From assembly GCA_029204225.1 (NCBI GenBank), contig CM055107.1, forward strand, positions 30,157,410-30,221,409: a DNA stretch of 64,000 nt, in the 5' to 3' direction. The notes under the pieces were generated by a model. That model did not search any database. It saw only the letters and a program-made list of their open reading frames with translations, and was not told the DNA's origin. Position numbers and translations under genes: made by a program. The DNA comes from Diphasiastrum complanatum. Lineage: Eukaryota; Streptophyta; Lycopodiopsida; Lycopodiales; Lycopodiaceae. Of this stretch, positions 51,840 through 62,890 are shown piece by piece (position 1 is the first letter of the stretch; each line of letters begins with the position of its first letter).

Positions 51840-52155
51840 GTTTTAGCCTTGGCGGTCTTGGGAGGAGTCTATCAAAGACAAATTCACTCACCAAAGAGGC
51901 TTGGGCTAAAATTATTATAATATATTTTTTTTATAGAAAAGGGCCTTCAACAGTCATGGGAGGAGCTATCAGAGATAGGGTCACTTCCCAACAAGGCTAA
52001 TGGTTCGTATTTTTATTTTTATATTTATTTGTTTATTTTATTTTATTTTATAGAAAAAGGCCTTCGACAGTCGTGGGAGGAGCTATCAGAGATAGGGTCG
52101 CTTCCCAATGAGGCTAATGGCCCAATTTGTATTTTATTTATTTTTTATAGAAAAA
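51840..52155 (+). repeat. Tandem repeat, about 117-bp period
   Basis: Three units share ggagctatcagagatagggtc followed by cttcccaa.gaggctaatgg-type blocks and an A/T-rich spacer ending tttatagaaaa. Units start near 51845, 51941 and 52059. The last two are the most alike. Confidence 0.75.
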
Positions 52156-52440
52156 TAAACCCTTGCAGATTTCTCTGTGTCCTGGTCTCAATGAGATGGA
52201 ACTTCAGAGGCCTCTACAAAAGTTTTTTTTTTATAAGAGAAAGACTACAGTAAACAAAACAACGAGGGTAACTAGATCGTCAAAAGTTAAGGCTTAAAAA
52301 ACACAAAAGATAAAAAATGAAATGAAAAATAAAACTCCGAAAAAGGCCTCAAAGATAAACGTAAAAAGAAAAGAGGGGAAATAACTAAAATTATAAAAAA
52401 AATTAAGAGGTGAGAAGAAGAAAAGGAATGGTATACGTAG
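52156..52440. other. No gene seen
   Basis: A/T-rich sequence leading into the purine tract. Nothing is recognised. Confidence 0.4.
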
Positions 52441-53370
52441 GAGAATGGAGAGCGCAGTTTGGGATGCCGGTTCCTTGGAATGCGACAGTGAGGGAAAGGA
52501 GAAGGGAGCAGAGCAGCATAGGTGAGGGTAGGAGCACAACAACGTACTGAGAGAAAGGGGGAGGGAGCGGAGCAGGCAGCCGAGGAGCAGGGACGGAGCA
52601 GGCAAGGGAAGAGAGAGAGCAGACAGGTAGGCAAGTAGGGAAGGGCAGCAAGTGGGGAAGGGGGCGGAGGAGCAGAAGGAGGAAGTGGAACGGAGGAGCG
52701 AGCAGGGAGGTGAAGGAGGGAGCGGAAGGGAGGAGCGGAAGGGGTAGCAAGCGAGGGAGGGAGGAGGTGAGGAGATAGCTAGAGTGCAACAAGGAGGTGA
52801 GCAGAGGAGCAGGGGAAGAGAGTAGAGGAAGGAGCGAGAGAGGGGAGCGGAGATGGAGGTGAGTGGAAGGAGCAAGAAGGGGGAGGAGAAGGGAGCAGGA
52901 AAGGAAGGGGCAGCAAGCGAGGGAAGAAGCGACGGAGCAGGGAGCGAGAAGGAGGAGGTGGGGAGAGGGAGTGGAGCAGGCAGGAAAGGAGGGATCGGAG
53001 GAACAGACAGGTAGGAAAGTCGTAGCAGGAGAAGCAAGTGAGGGAGGGAGCGGAGGAGCACGCAGGCTGGGAAGGGCAGCAAGTGACGAAGGGGGCGGAG
53101 GAGCAGAAGGAGCGGAAGGGAGGTGAAGGGGGCGGGTGAGGAGAGAGCAGCAGGGAGAGCGGAGGAGCAGGGGAAGGGAGCGGAACAAAAATCGAGAAGG
53201 AGAAGGAGGAGAGCGAGTGAGAAGAGTGAGGGAAGAGTAGGGAGCCGGAGGGGGCGAGAAGGGGGAGGGAGGCAGCGAGCAGCAAGCAAGGGAGGGAGCG
53301 AGAGGGGGTGAGGGAGCGAGAGGGGGTGGTGGAGGGAGGGGAAGCAAAGAGAGAGGGGTAGCAAAGAGAG
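52441..53370 (+). repeat. Purine-rich (G/A) low-complexity tract, about 930 bp
   Basis: The plus strand is almost only A and G, built from variants of gggagcggaggagcag, ggaagggagcgg and gagagaggg. Long open frames on the minus strand (up to 356 codons of Leu, Pro and Ser) and plus strand (Gly, Arg, Glu) result from the composition and are not genes. Homopurine tracts like this can form triplex DNA. It lies inside the non-autonomous LTR element, in the leader between PBS and gag-like ORF. Confidence 0.85.
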
Positions 53371-53660
53371 AAATTTGTTGTTTTTTTTTTAAATTTTTTT
53401 TTTAAAAAAAAAAAGGAGGTATCGGCATAGCAAAAATACTAAATTACGGAAACCTTGATCAAAATTAACTACACAATACATAGCTTACTACTTAAAAAAC
53501 AAAACTAATCCCTTGAGGGCTTGGCTTTTTTGTAATGGAAATGAAAGATTCCGGAGAATGGGAAAAAGAGGAGGTGAGGGAGAGGAAGTAGAAAAGAGTG
53601 GAGAGAGAAGTGAAGAAATAGAGAGTTTGAAAGGCAACTATGCAGTGAGCAACGTTGGCG
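53371..53660. other. Leader of the non-autonomous element
   Basis: T/A homopolymer runs (53383-53414), then a purine-rich segment up to the PBS. No coding is supported. Confidence 0.4.
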
Positions 53661-53678
53661 CTCCCCACAACGGCACCA
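53661..53678 (-). other. Putative tRNA-Asp-type primer-binding site
   Basis: The minus strand reads TGGTGCCGTTGTGGGGAG, close to TGGCGCCGTTGCCGGGGA, the tRNA-Asp complement known from plant gypsy-type elements, with two substitutions and one missing base. It lies 2 nt after an LTR end (...gactaca) and in the right place for the minus-strand element 50385-54388. Confidence 0.55.
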
Positions 53679-53809
53679 ATTGTAGTCGGTTGTAGTATAG
53701 GGGTCTGTTCACTGGGAGTTGTCCGTGCACACCTGCATAACAAGAGAGAGAGAAGGGAGATAGAGAAAGGAGATAGAGAGAGGCAGAGAGAGGAGATAGG
53801 AGCGATAGC

Positions 53810-53951
<142 letters not shown>

Positions 53952-54019
53952 AGCTCACCAAGGATGGTTGGGGCTATGGAGGCTCGAGTGCCTACCCATA
54001 GCTATGCACCATTCACCCT

Positions 54020-54020
<1 letters not shown>

Positions 54021-54090
<70 letters not shown>
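54021..54090. repeat. (AG)n microsatellite inside the LTR
   Basis: About 70 bp, joined directly to the conserved LTR segment that starts ctttattaagaagaatag. Confidence 0.97.
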
Positions 54091-54093
<3 letters not shown>

Positions 54094-54388
54094 TATTAAG
54101 AAGAATAGAAGATGTGTACAATGGAAAATGGCCTCCTTATATAGTTGAGGAGGGAGGGCCATCTTGTCTCTCATTGGCCTATTTACAATGGCATCCTAGC
54201 CCTTCAAACTAAATGAACTTCAATCTAATGGTTCATTAGGAGAAGGGCCAAACTCACATGATTCATGTGAGTTTGTGAGATTCCCTTTTAACTTAGAACC
54301 TTATGAACTTGACTTTGGATTTTTTAATTAATTTATTCTACTAAGGCCCAAAGTCCTTTTATTCAAGTTCTATTTATCCGATTTGTGT

Positions 54389-55280
54389 GGTCACTGGGTT
54401 GGTCTTATACACGCAGGAAGCCGGTGCTCTCGCACTTGTTATTCTAACTGTACAATGTATTGTGGTGGGTCCCACTAGGTAAGGCTTGGCCAACAGTATT
54501 TCAAGTGGTGGGACCCACTTGTTCATTATTGTGTAGGAAATACCCACAACAATGACCTATATATAATTTGCATTTGTGCGGATGGGTGTATAAAAGATGG
54601 CGTGGAGCTACTGTGCCATTGGGAAGAGATTGATTATAGTCAAGGTTTCTGTGTGAGAGTATGAGGGTCAAGTTGTGACCACATTGGGTTTCTAGAATAT
54701 GGAGGATTCCATATTTGAGTGTGCTATCTTGGCTGAGATCTTGGTGAATCTCTAGATGCCAATTTCTTCAACTTGTTCAAGCTAGTCAAGATTGCTAAAA
54801 AGCTAGGACATAGATTGGTATCAATACTTATCAAATCCAATACAAATCTTAAAATTAGAGTCTTTGGATTGGATTGAGTCCATTAGTGGTGTTTGGATCC
54901 TATTTTTGTGTGTTTTAATTCAATTCTTATGAGTCTTAATCTTTGTGATCTAGGCAAGGTCCATTTTCCAAGGTGACTAGATTATAGTGAAGATTGATTA
55001 TAAGATTTGTGATCTAAATATATTGTAGATCTTTCTAGATTTTTGATGTGTTCAATACTAGTTTCTTGAGGGTCACAAAATCAATCTATATAGTCTTTTC
55101 ACAAGTGTGTACTTTGTGTACAAGAATATTTTTGGGTGAAGGTTGATTCTAAGATTTGTGACTTAGATCTTTATCTTTCTAGATTATTGATTTGTTCAAA
55201 TGTAGTTTCTTGAGGATCACAAAATCAATTTGTAGAATCATTTCACAAGTGTCTACTTTGTTTACACGTATTTATTCATC
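54389..55280. other. Copia leader with a tandem duplication
   Basis: There is no gene. A degenerate PBS-like TGGTATCAATAC occurs at 54816. Two tandem units with a 149-bp period (about 54992-55140 and 55141-55275) share taagatttgtga, ctagatt.ttgat, agtttcttgag and atcacaaaatcaat. The end runs into a copia gag start at 55281, so this is probably LTR and leader of that element. Confidence 0.45.
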
Positions 55281-55420
55281 ATGGCATCAATAGGAGGCTA
55301 TCTATTGGAGGCAAGTAAGAGACTCAGGTGCTACTTTTGTGGCTAAAGAGAGGGCATTTGACAAAGGAGTGTTTCAAAAGGAAGGAGGCACAAGGCAAGA
55401 AAACAAATCAAGTTCAAGAA
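55281..55420 (+). pseudogene. Copia gag, internally deleted
   Basis: ATG at 55281 starts MASIGGYLLEASKRL, the same N-terminus as the gag at 60538 (MGSVGAYLLEASERL). It then jumps straight to the zinc knuckle CYFCG, and after a frameshift RGHLTKECFKRK and QGKKTNQVQED. About 600 bp of gag are missing between. Unknown exon sequence (U2) starts soon after. Confidence 0.75.
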
Positions 55421-55559
55421 GATTGACATTTAATAAAAATTGGCTTCTTATTCATCATCTTTTTTGTTTCAAACTCTACTATTCATCCTCTCTTGGCTTT
55501 GTGATGGCTTCTAGTAGTTGTAGACCATGAAGTAATATTGTTTTAATTTTTGTTTGTAA

Positions 55560-56505
55560 AAGACTCTTGGATACCATGTATCTATAAAAAATTTCAGTGG
55601 GTATCAATGCATCCCTCATCAAGAGGTGCTTTTAAAAAAAAACAATCAATCATAGATTATAGAGCTTTTGAAAAGGTAGAATTTTAGACTTCAAAGTTTT
55701 ATCCGGTGGTGTTCGATCCATTTTAGAGGTCTTGGTTCAACATGTGTACATGCATAAGGAAATCAAAGTGTATGGCAAAAGTTCAAACAATAAACTCAAA
55801 TGCAATTGTAAGTTATGGAAAAGTTTTGACTTTGAGCTTTACATTGATCATTCAGATGTGCATGCGAGTATTGTCTTGATATATATCTTTTGTTTTTTTT
55901 GCAGGTTTGTATGCATCGAACATAATTGAATGGCAACCAATACAATCCATTGCTGGCATCATAGATGTCATTCATTCTGATATTGGTCTTCTTCAATATA
56001 AAAACCATTCTTTGAGATCACTTTTGGATTCTTGTATTTTCTTCTATAATTCAATTTACACACCATCCTTAAATAGTTTAGGTGGAAGATTGGAGGTAAT
56101 ATTTCGACCATTTTTTTCAAGTGAGGAATGGATTCCTCTAGACCCTACCATAGAAGAGAGCTTCCAATCACGATTTTTTTATGGACATTGAAAATTGTAT
56201 GAGATATAGCACGGGTTCCAAAATCAACTGGTTTTTGCATATTTGTAGATTTTTTTGTTAATTCTAATGTACGGAGAACAATGACAATGTTTATTTCTAG
56301 TGATTTAATGGATGGCATGTTATCAAAATTCCTAGATAATCAATGGGATAAAAAAGGTAATGGCAACATTGAGTGCATAATGAATAAATCATCGATGAAA
56401 TTTGGATACCATATAGAGAAACAAATGCTTTCTTTTAACATTCATTTTAGAAGATCATTTAAAGTTAACAATAAATGGAAGGCATTAGACTTTTTGGGCT
56501 TTTGA
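55560..56505 (+). pseudogene. Unknown intron-containing gene fragment, copy U2
   Basis: Paralogue of 42012-43400. Exon a reads KDSWIPCIYKKFQWVSMHPS, SRGAF and, after shifts, LEVLVQHVYMHKEIKVYG, ending LKCNC. The intron is 55808-55904 (GTAAGT...TTGCAG), joined in phase 1 to exon b with YASNIIEWQPI, AGIIDVIHSDIGLLQYKN, CIFFYNSIYTPS and EEWIPLDP. After a shift it continues with LMDGMLSKFLDNQWDKKGN, ECIMNKSSMKFGYHIEKQML and NNKWKALD. It ends where U1 continues, so U2 is 3'-truncated or has diverged. The function is unknown. The conserved intron position and phase show it derives from a true spliced gene. Confidence 0.65.
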
Positions 56506-57577
56506 GGGCCATGTTTACCCTTTTCGTTGATTGTGACATCCATTGGGATAGGGTGGCCCTCCATTCCAAAAGCTCTCATAATCTTGGGCTGGATGAGATG
56601 AGCCAAATTATGGGAACATCTTAGAATCATATTGACAATTTATTTGCTTCATAGTGTTCTGATGACCTAAGTCACCTCAATGATTACTGCCAACAAAACG
56701 ATTGGAAAAAGTTGTGAAACTTAATAGAGATAGGCTAGAAAAGAGGTATTCAACAATCAAGAATGTCACTATCTAGGTCAAGTAATAAAAGGTTACTAAC
56801 AAATTTTGAGGCACACAAGAGCACTTATTTTTTCAGTCGTAGAGAAGGACCTACCTTGAAGAAGTTTTCATTGGGATAAAAAAGGCTTTTCTTAATAAAA
56901 TTCTAGGTATGGTGAATAAGTTGGGGTTTTGAATTGAGATTTCTAATCAGGAGCACCACATTGAGTGGCTAGGGCCTTTTTGACAAACTTTCAGAGAAGA
57001 AATCTGAGGATGAAATAATGGAGCTACCTAGACTTATGAGGATGATTGGACCTTGAAGAAACAAGTACAACATAATTTTGATAAGAGTAGATTGGGGTTC
57101 GGTCGGATTGGGAGAAAAGGAAGAGTTCTTAACTTAGTAGGGAATGAATTCTTTGTGGAGATGTTCTATAGTTTTGAGAGAGAGAAACAATATGAAGATG
57201 ATGACACGATTCTTGATAAAGGGATAATGATCACCAAGTCCATAAGAAACACTTTAGATCATTCTAGATAGAAGACTATATGTGTTATTACAGGGAAGGG
57301 CATGGGTTTTGTAGTAACAAGATAACAAAAACTCTTGGCCCTCATGGCAATGGCTTTAGAAAACAAGAGTAACTATGCCTTATGACAATAGATTGAGCAA
57401 AAAAATAAGTATAGTAAGAGTTATGATTTGCTAAGAACTATTACCTCTTAGGTACCGATTTAGTAATTTGTATGAACAACAACATAAGAACGTTCCAAAT
57501 CTACTCACTACAATCAGTTTTAGTCTTTATTGATATATACCAATACAAAGAAAAACTATACACTATCATATAATTTA
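56506..57577. other. No supported gene
   Basis: Mostly stop-rich. The open frame 57053-57271 (MKKQVQHNFDKSRLGFGRIG..., 72 codons) has somewhat coding-like composition but no motif or paralogue in the window. Confidence 0.35.
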
Positions 57578-59218
57578 CTAGTCTACAAAAGCCTTTCCAT
57601 CCTGACGGCACATCGGCTCCACACCATCTTTTATACACCCATATGGATCATCATTTGTCCTATCATCAAGAGTTATATTGACATAGCAAGTACATCCAAA
57701 CGTTTTAAGAAAGTTGACACTCGGCCTTCTCTTGAATAACATCTCAAAAGGTATTCTTCCATCCAATATAGCACTCGGCCACCTATTGCATAGAAAGTTA
57801 GCACACAACAAAGCTTGATCCCAAAATGGTTTTGGAAGATTGGCACCTAACCTCATGGCTTTGGCACTTTCACATAAAGTCCTATTCTTCCTCTCGGCCA
57901 CTCTATTTTGTTGTGGTGTCCTTGGAGTTGTGCATTCCCTCTTGATCTCATGCTCATCACAAAAAGCCTTGAACTTGGTAGATATGTACTCTCCACCATT
58001 GTCACTACTCAAGCACTTGATCTTTGTGAAAAATTGGTTCTCCCTTGCATTCTTGAACTTCACAAAGACATCATACACTTCATCTTTGCTCTTTAGTAGA
58101 TAAATCCAACAAAATCTACTAAAATCATCAATGAAAGTTACATACATCTTAGCTCCACTATTGCTAATTGTAGCAATTCCATGAATATCTGAATGTACAA
58201 CTTGAAATGGCTTTGTGCATCTAGATGTAGATCTAGTATAAGGTAGTCTATGTGACTTTGACAAAACACAAGACTCACAAACATGATTGATGCTAGTTAA
58301 GGATCTTGGAAGACCAATCACAACTTGCTTCTTAGCCATTGCCTCCAATGACTTGAAGTCGAGGTGCCCCATCCTTTTATGCCAAACCTCTTGAATAGGT
58401 ATTCGCTCGCTTGCCACAAATCCAACTTGGTTAGCAATAATAGAAGCATCAACTTCCCTTTCTTTTTACCTTTTGCAATCAAGTTTAGCTTCCTTTTGAT
58501 CATGCAAGCATCTCCATCAAACTCAACTTTGAAACCTTTACTTAGCAATTGACTCATACTAAGTAAATTCTTGGTAATAGAAGGTATGAACAAAACATCC
58601 TTCAAATGAAAATTCCTATTTGTAGAGAGAGAAATAAGAAATGTGCCAATCACTTTGATTGCACACTCACCATCATTGGCCGTGTAGATCACCTTCTTGT
58701 CATCTTCATATGCCAACAAAGATGTGAAGTACTCTTTGTAAAAAGTCATGTGTGAACTTGCACCACTATCAGTCCAGCATGGATCTAGATCTCTATCATT
58801 AGCAAGCATACATGAAGACATCACAAATCATTTGAGTTTTAAACATGCAAACCATCTTCATCATGAGTAAGATTACCTTGCTTGTCTCCTTGATCTCTCT
58901 TCTTCTTGTAGCACTCACTTGCAAAGTGTCCTTTTGATGCCACACAATACAAGCACTTTAGCTTTGACCTATCTTTCCTTTTGCCATTTGAAGAAGCCTC
59001 CCCTTGATCTTGCCCTTTAGACCACTTACTTTTGCTTTTGCCTTTGAATTTTCCCTTGATGAACATAGCCGCTCTGTAACTTGAGATGTTGATGAAGATC
59101 CATCTCTTGCTTGAAGCCTATATTCTTCATTGATCAAGATCTCATGAAGATCCATCAAACTTGGCAAAGTTCTTTCAATGGCAAGAGTTTGTATTATGTT
59201 AGCATGAGCATCCAACAA
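57578..59218 (-). pseudogene. Ty1/copia gag-protease-integrase (copy B)
   Basis: Minus-strand copia, second member of the family at 960-2193. From 59218 it shows the Gag C-terminal part, a zinc knuckle CLYCVASKGHFASEC (one residue longer than CX2CX4HX4C), the protease DPCWTDSGASSHMTF and the GAG-pre-integrase region. The integrase ORF (58417-57578) has zinc residues H13, H18, C47, C50 and an intact triad D77, D139, E175 (35 residues between the last two). Coding diverges after about 57650, so RT and RNase H are gone. Frame breaks occur near 58830 and 58400. The gag N-terminus is cut at 59218/59221 by the plus-strand LTR element that follows. Confidence 0.92.
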
Positions 59219-59220
59219 AT

Positions 59221-59904
59221 TGTGAAAAATTGCCTACATTGGCAAATCTAGCCATGTAGAATGTTGTACATTTTGTCAATATTGTTTGTTGGTTACTTCA
59301 ATGGCCAAAGTGCCACTTGTACATACACAGCTAAAGTAGGTTACCACGAGTCAAGAGGAGTGGTTGTGTCTATTTGGTAGTGATTCCTACTTTGTAGGAT
59401 CTAGACCATGATTTATGATGAGATTTGTACCTACCATGCACCTACCAAGCATGACTCTTGGATCTAGGCTAGGGTTTTCACATTAGGGCAAGAAAGTGGA
59501 GTCTACTTCCTTATTACATGCTGGATTTTCACCTAACTTTGCAAAGGAAGTGTGTTTTACTATGTATTCTCATTCTCCATAGTGAGAAGATAGAAACTTT
59601 TTGGAGCCTCAAGGAGAAACTCGAGTTTCCTCTCATTGTACGGTGATTACTCTATTTTTCCAATGAAACCCAGCTTTGGCACTTTGTAAACACAGGCCGT
59701 ACTACAGCCTTATTTCCACACGTGTGGAGTTGGATTATACTAATTGATCAATGCTTTGATTGTCTCTACTTGTTTCCTATCAAGCTGCTAAACTAGATCT
59801 TGTTTTCTGATTACTAGTTTCTGATAGATTGTTTAACAAGCATACAATCACCTTGTGGATCATTCAAAGATCCATTTATGGTCCTTAGTACTGTACTTTT
59901 CACA
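59221..59904 (+). mobile_element. Copia 5' LTR
   Basis: It starts TGTGAAAA and ends TTTTCACA, an 8-bp perfect terminal inverted repeat, and is followed immediately by a PBS. Length 684 bp. Same family as the solo LTR at 37117-37820. It is inserted into copy B of the other copia family. Confidence 0.9.
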
Positions 59905-59916
59905 TGGTATCAGAGC
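59905..59916 (+). other. Copia primer-binding site
   Basis: TGGTATCAGAGC, the standard plant copia PBS for initiator-Met tRNA, directly after the LTR end. Confidence 0.95.
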
Positions 59917-60537
59917 CAAGTACAAGGCCATTGATCTGTGTCTGAATCTAATCCAGTTTTAGCAGGTTTTGGTGCAAAAAGCTAGTATTGGAAGGGCGAG
60001 CTGGTATCCAGGTTTTGGTGAGGGGATTTGATCCCAAACTTTTTCAGGATCAAAATCCATACTGTTCACACGTGTGGGCATCTCTGAACCAGCATTTAAT
60101 AACCCATATTCATTGGATCATAGAAAATTCATCTAGTGTCAGTTTGATGTAATTTTTGGTGCAAATCCTAGGATAAACTACCAAGATCACTTGCCATTGA
60201 TTAGTTTTGAATTTGTTTCATGAAAACTAATTAATCTAGGCTGATTTCAGACCTTCTTAAAGTGGAAACCAGGTCTTGAAAGTACATCAAAGTGAATGAG
60301 AGAGAGAGAGAGTCAGTTTTTGTCCAAGAATAGCCAAGATTGGCAAGATTTGCTTGAGTGTAGTTTTCATCTCATCTTATCTTCATTCCAGCTTGTGAGG
60401 GAGTGATAGAACTGTGATTACAAATCCATTTGTTGGATTAGAAGTCAACATTTGAGTGAAACACTACAAGTTAGAAACCTTTGTGAGTTTCAGGTACAAA
60501 CAAATCTATATCTTGTGTGTAGAATCTTGCTAGTAAG

Positions 60538-61125
60538 ATGGGATCAGTGGGAGCCTACCTTCTAGAAGCTAGTGAGAGGTTAAATTCTACCAATTATGCT
60601 ATTTGGAAAGTGAGGATGGAGTCACTAATGGTGCTCCAGGATCTTTATGAGTTACTAATAGATGATGAAGATGAACCTCTAGGTGCACAGGAATTAGTGA
60701 GATACAAGAAGAGGTCTAGGCTTGCACTTCACTGTATTAAGATGAATGTAAGCAATGATCTTTTAAGGGAAGTATCATCATGTAAGAGTGCTAAAGAGGC
60801 TTGGGAATCTTTAAAATCTATGTATGAGTCTAGTAACACTTCGACGGTTCTCATGCTTAGGAATCAGATTCTACAAAGCATGAAGAGGAGTGATGAGAGT
60901 GCACAAGATTATGTGCTAAGAATCAAGTCTCTTAATAGGGAGTTAGCTTCCATTGGAGAGAAGATTCAAGATAGTGAGCTTGTTCAGATTGTCCTAAATG
61001 GTCTAGGGAGTGGCTTTACAAATTTGGTCCAAAGCTTTGCAATCCAAGACACTTTGCCTACTATAGAAAAGCTACACAGTGTATTAGTAGCTGAAGATTG
61101 TAGGATGTTGCATACCAATGCAAGA
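60538..61125 (+). pseudogene. Copia gag, 3'-truncated
   Basis: About 196 residues of an uninterrupted copia Gag start at ATG 60538, 620 bp after the PBS: MGSVGAYLLEASERLNSTNY, AIWKVRMESL, WESLKSMYESS, SMKRSDESAQDYVLRIKSLN and LPTIEKLHSVLVAEDCRML. This is the UBN2/DUF4219-type domain. The frame leaves copia sequence near 61125 before the zinc knuckle and stops at 61156. Because LTR, PBS and gag start are intact, it looks young, but everything after is missing and unrelated sequence follows. The 55281 fragment is from the same family. Confidence 0.85.
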
Positions 61126-61554
61126 ATGAATGAATATTTTGATGTTACACTACTATAGAGAAATATGTGCAATTAAATTAGATACTTTTGGTACTGATTT
61201 AGATTATGTTTTTATGACATGCAGCACATATCACGACATCATTTGATATTCTTTGCAAGAAATAGTGGAAGTCTTAGCATATGGTCATCGCAAGGAATGG
61301 AAAAATCTCATTGGCAAGCAAGAGTGACATTTCATATAAGTACACAACATGGCGGGACTAGCACAAAAAACAGCTATATACTGCAACTTTTCCAATGGTT
61401 TTACAGAAGAATCCAAATTCTTCATAATAAAAAATCGACGGATTATAAAAAATTTCAAAAAGCATGCAAATTTATACAAGCCAATAGGCAACAAACACAC
61501 AATAAAATTTTGTATATTAAATGATAATATTTACAAAGTACAATTTAGCAGTAT
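61126..61554. other. Junction region; possible plus-strand exon
   Basis: After an acceptor-like catgcag at 61218, a plus-strand frame (HISRHHLIFFARNSGSLSIW, then SHWQARVTFHISTQHGG) is open to 61524. It could be an exon or chance. No family is recognised. Confidence 0.3.
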
Positions 61555-61992
61555 CTACTCTACTTCCGATACTTTCTCTAATGAAAGTTGCAACTTAGAA
61601 TCATGCAACAATTTTCTTCTTTCGTATGGATCCAACAGCTCATAGTTTTCATGCTTACTCAGATCAACGTAAGCAACATACAATGCAAAATGAGATGATC
61701 TGAGCATGGAATTCACTGGTCCATATCCTAAAATTTTAGCCGCAATGGTTTTCTTTACAAAAATTATTTTATGCACCTTATTAAAATTATGTCCTCCAAG
61801 AAAATGAGACAATGCCTTGATTGCCATAATCATAGTCTCAACATGTTGATGAAACTTTGAATGGGTAACACTTATCTCATTATTCTTGAAGAACTTCAGA
61901 TAGTGCCCCAGTGCATGATCTCTTGAAAATTCTCCAGCAGAAGATCTCTACCCTTTTCGACGAATTTCAAAATCATCAAGGAAAATTGTTTT
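61555..61992 (-). pseudogene. Unknown exon, minus strand, single stop
   Basis: After a good acceptor (tttttttcatttcag at 61993) one frame runs about 146 codons: KTIFLDDFEIRRKG, a TAG at 61950-61948, then RSSAGEFSRDHALGHYLKFF, HVETMIMAIKALSHFLGGHN, KKTIAAKILGYGPVNSMLRS and LLDPYERRKLL, ending at about 61555 (SEVE, then stop). Only one stop breaks it. The composition is protein-like with a plausible hydrophobic pattern. I do not recognise the family and see no paralogue in the window. It lies between a truncated copia gag and copia RT debris. Confidence 0.4.
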
Positions 61993-62129
61993 CTGAAATG
62001 AAAAAAATGAAGTAAGCTCTAGCATATAATCTGACATAACGCCATCACATAATCTGTATTTTTTGTATAATTGGGAGTTCTTCTTGCACTCGTCTTGTAA
62101 ACCACCAAGAAAACATCAACCATCTGAAT

Positions 62130-62890
62130 CTCAATCGATTTGTCTATCAACAGAGTATTGCCTACTAAAATAAACAAAAAATTTTCAAGTAGAATATTTT
62201 TGTACTCCCAATCTGCAACAATATATAGGTCCTTTCTGAAATGTAAATATTTCAGCACTCTAAGAAGTGCCTTTCAATGTGTTACTCTAGGATTTGACAT
62301 AAATTGGCTTACTGTACTGAGACTGCATAAGCAATGTTTGGCATAGAAGAGAGATCCAATGATGGAGTGAAAAAAATACTCCTTCATTTTCTCCCTTTTT
62401 GCATCTATCAAGGACAATGTTCCTAAGACAATTTAATACTTGGATCCATAGAAAAATATATAGCTAAACAATTCAAAAAATCATAGTCATACAATAGATT
62501 TTCAATATATCTTTGTCAATCTAAATAAAGAAATCTATTGGCCCTGTCTCTATGGATTTGATGCCAAGTAAAGTTTGATAGATAGCATAGCTTTTACGTC
62601 CTTAATAATTTTGATGTCATTGTCGAAAAAAAATGTATCACTGACAATCAGTGTAATAATGATAAAGGAAATTCATATGGCCTTAGAATATACATTCGAA
62701 TCGTAAGAGCTAGGTACAAAATTGATTTACAAAGAAAAAATTTCTTTGGAGCCATGCTCATGGGAGGTGTTTAGTCCATACAAGGTCTTATGGAGTTTGC
62801 ACACCATATCCTTGCCATTCAACTCATGGCCTTCAAGGTGGTCCATGTAGATCTCCTCTTCAACGCTTCCATTTAAAACAACCATCTACA
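62130..62890 (-). pseudogene. Copia RT/RNase H fragment
   Basis: Minus-strand copia pieces in order: VVLNGSVEEEIYMDHLEGHE and CKLHKTLYGLN of the RT (62890-62760). A degraded palm segment follows (FIIITLIVSDTFFFDNDIK, where YVDD would be). RNase H comes next (HSIIGSFLY-type block read as HSIIGSLFYAKHCLC, SQFMSNPRVTH, a stop, LLRVLKYLHFRKDLYIVADW), and then a weak ENFLFILVGN block. Many stops. No LTR is attached. Confidence 0.75.

Noticed and set aside
52294-53364. 356- and 314-codon minus-strand frames rich in Leu, Pro, Ser
   Set aside because: Open only because a homopyrimidine strand contains almost no stop codons; several frames are open at once, and there are no domains.
53685-53703. Possible tRNA-Asp gene
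   Set aside because: Only the first about 19 bases match; anticodon and T arms are absent. It is better explained as an LTR end next to a tRNA-Asp-type PBS.
61126-62215. Third copy of the U1/U2 family
   Set aside because: It follows a copia gag as they do, but I found no shared protein blocks on either strand, and the exon lies on the opposite strand.
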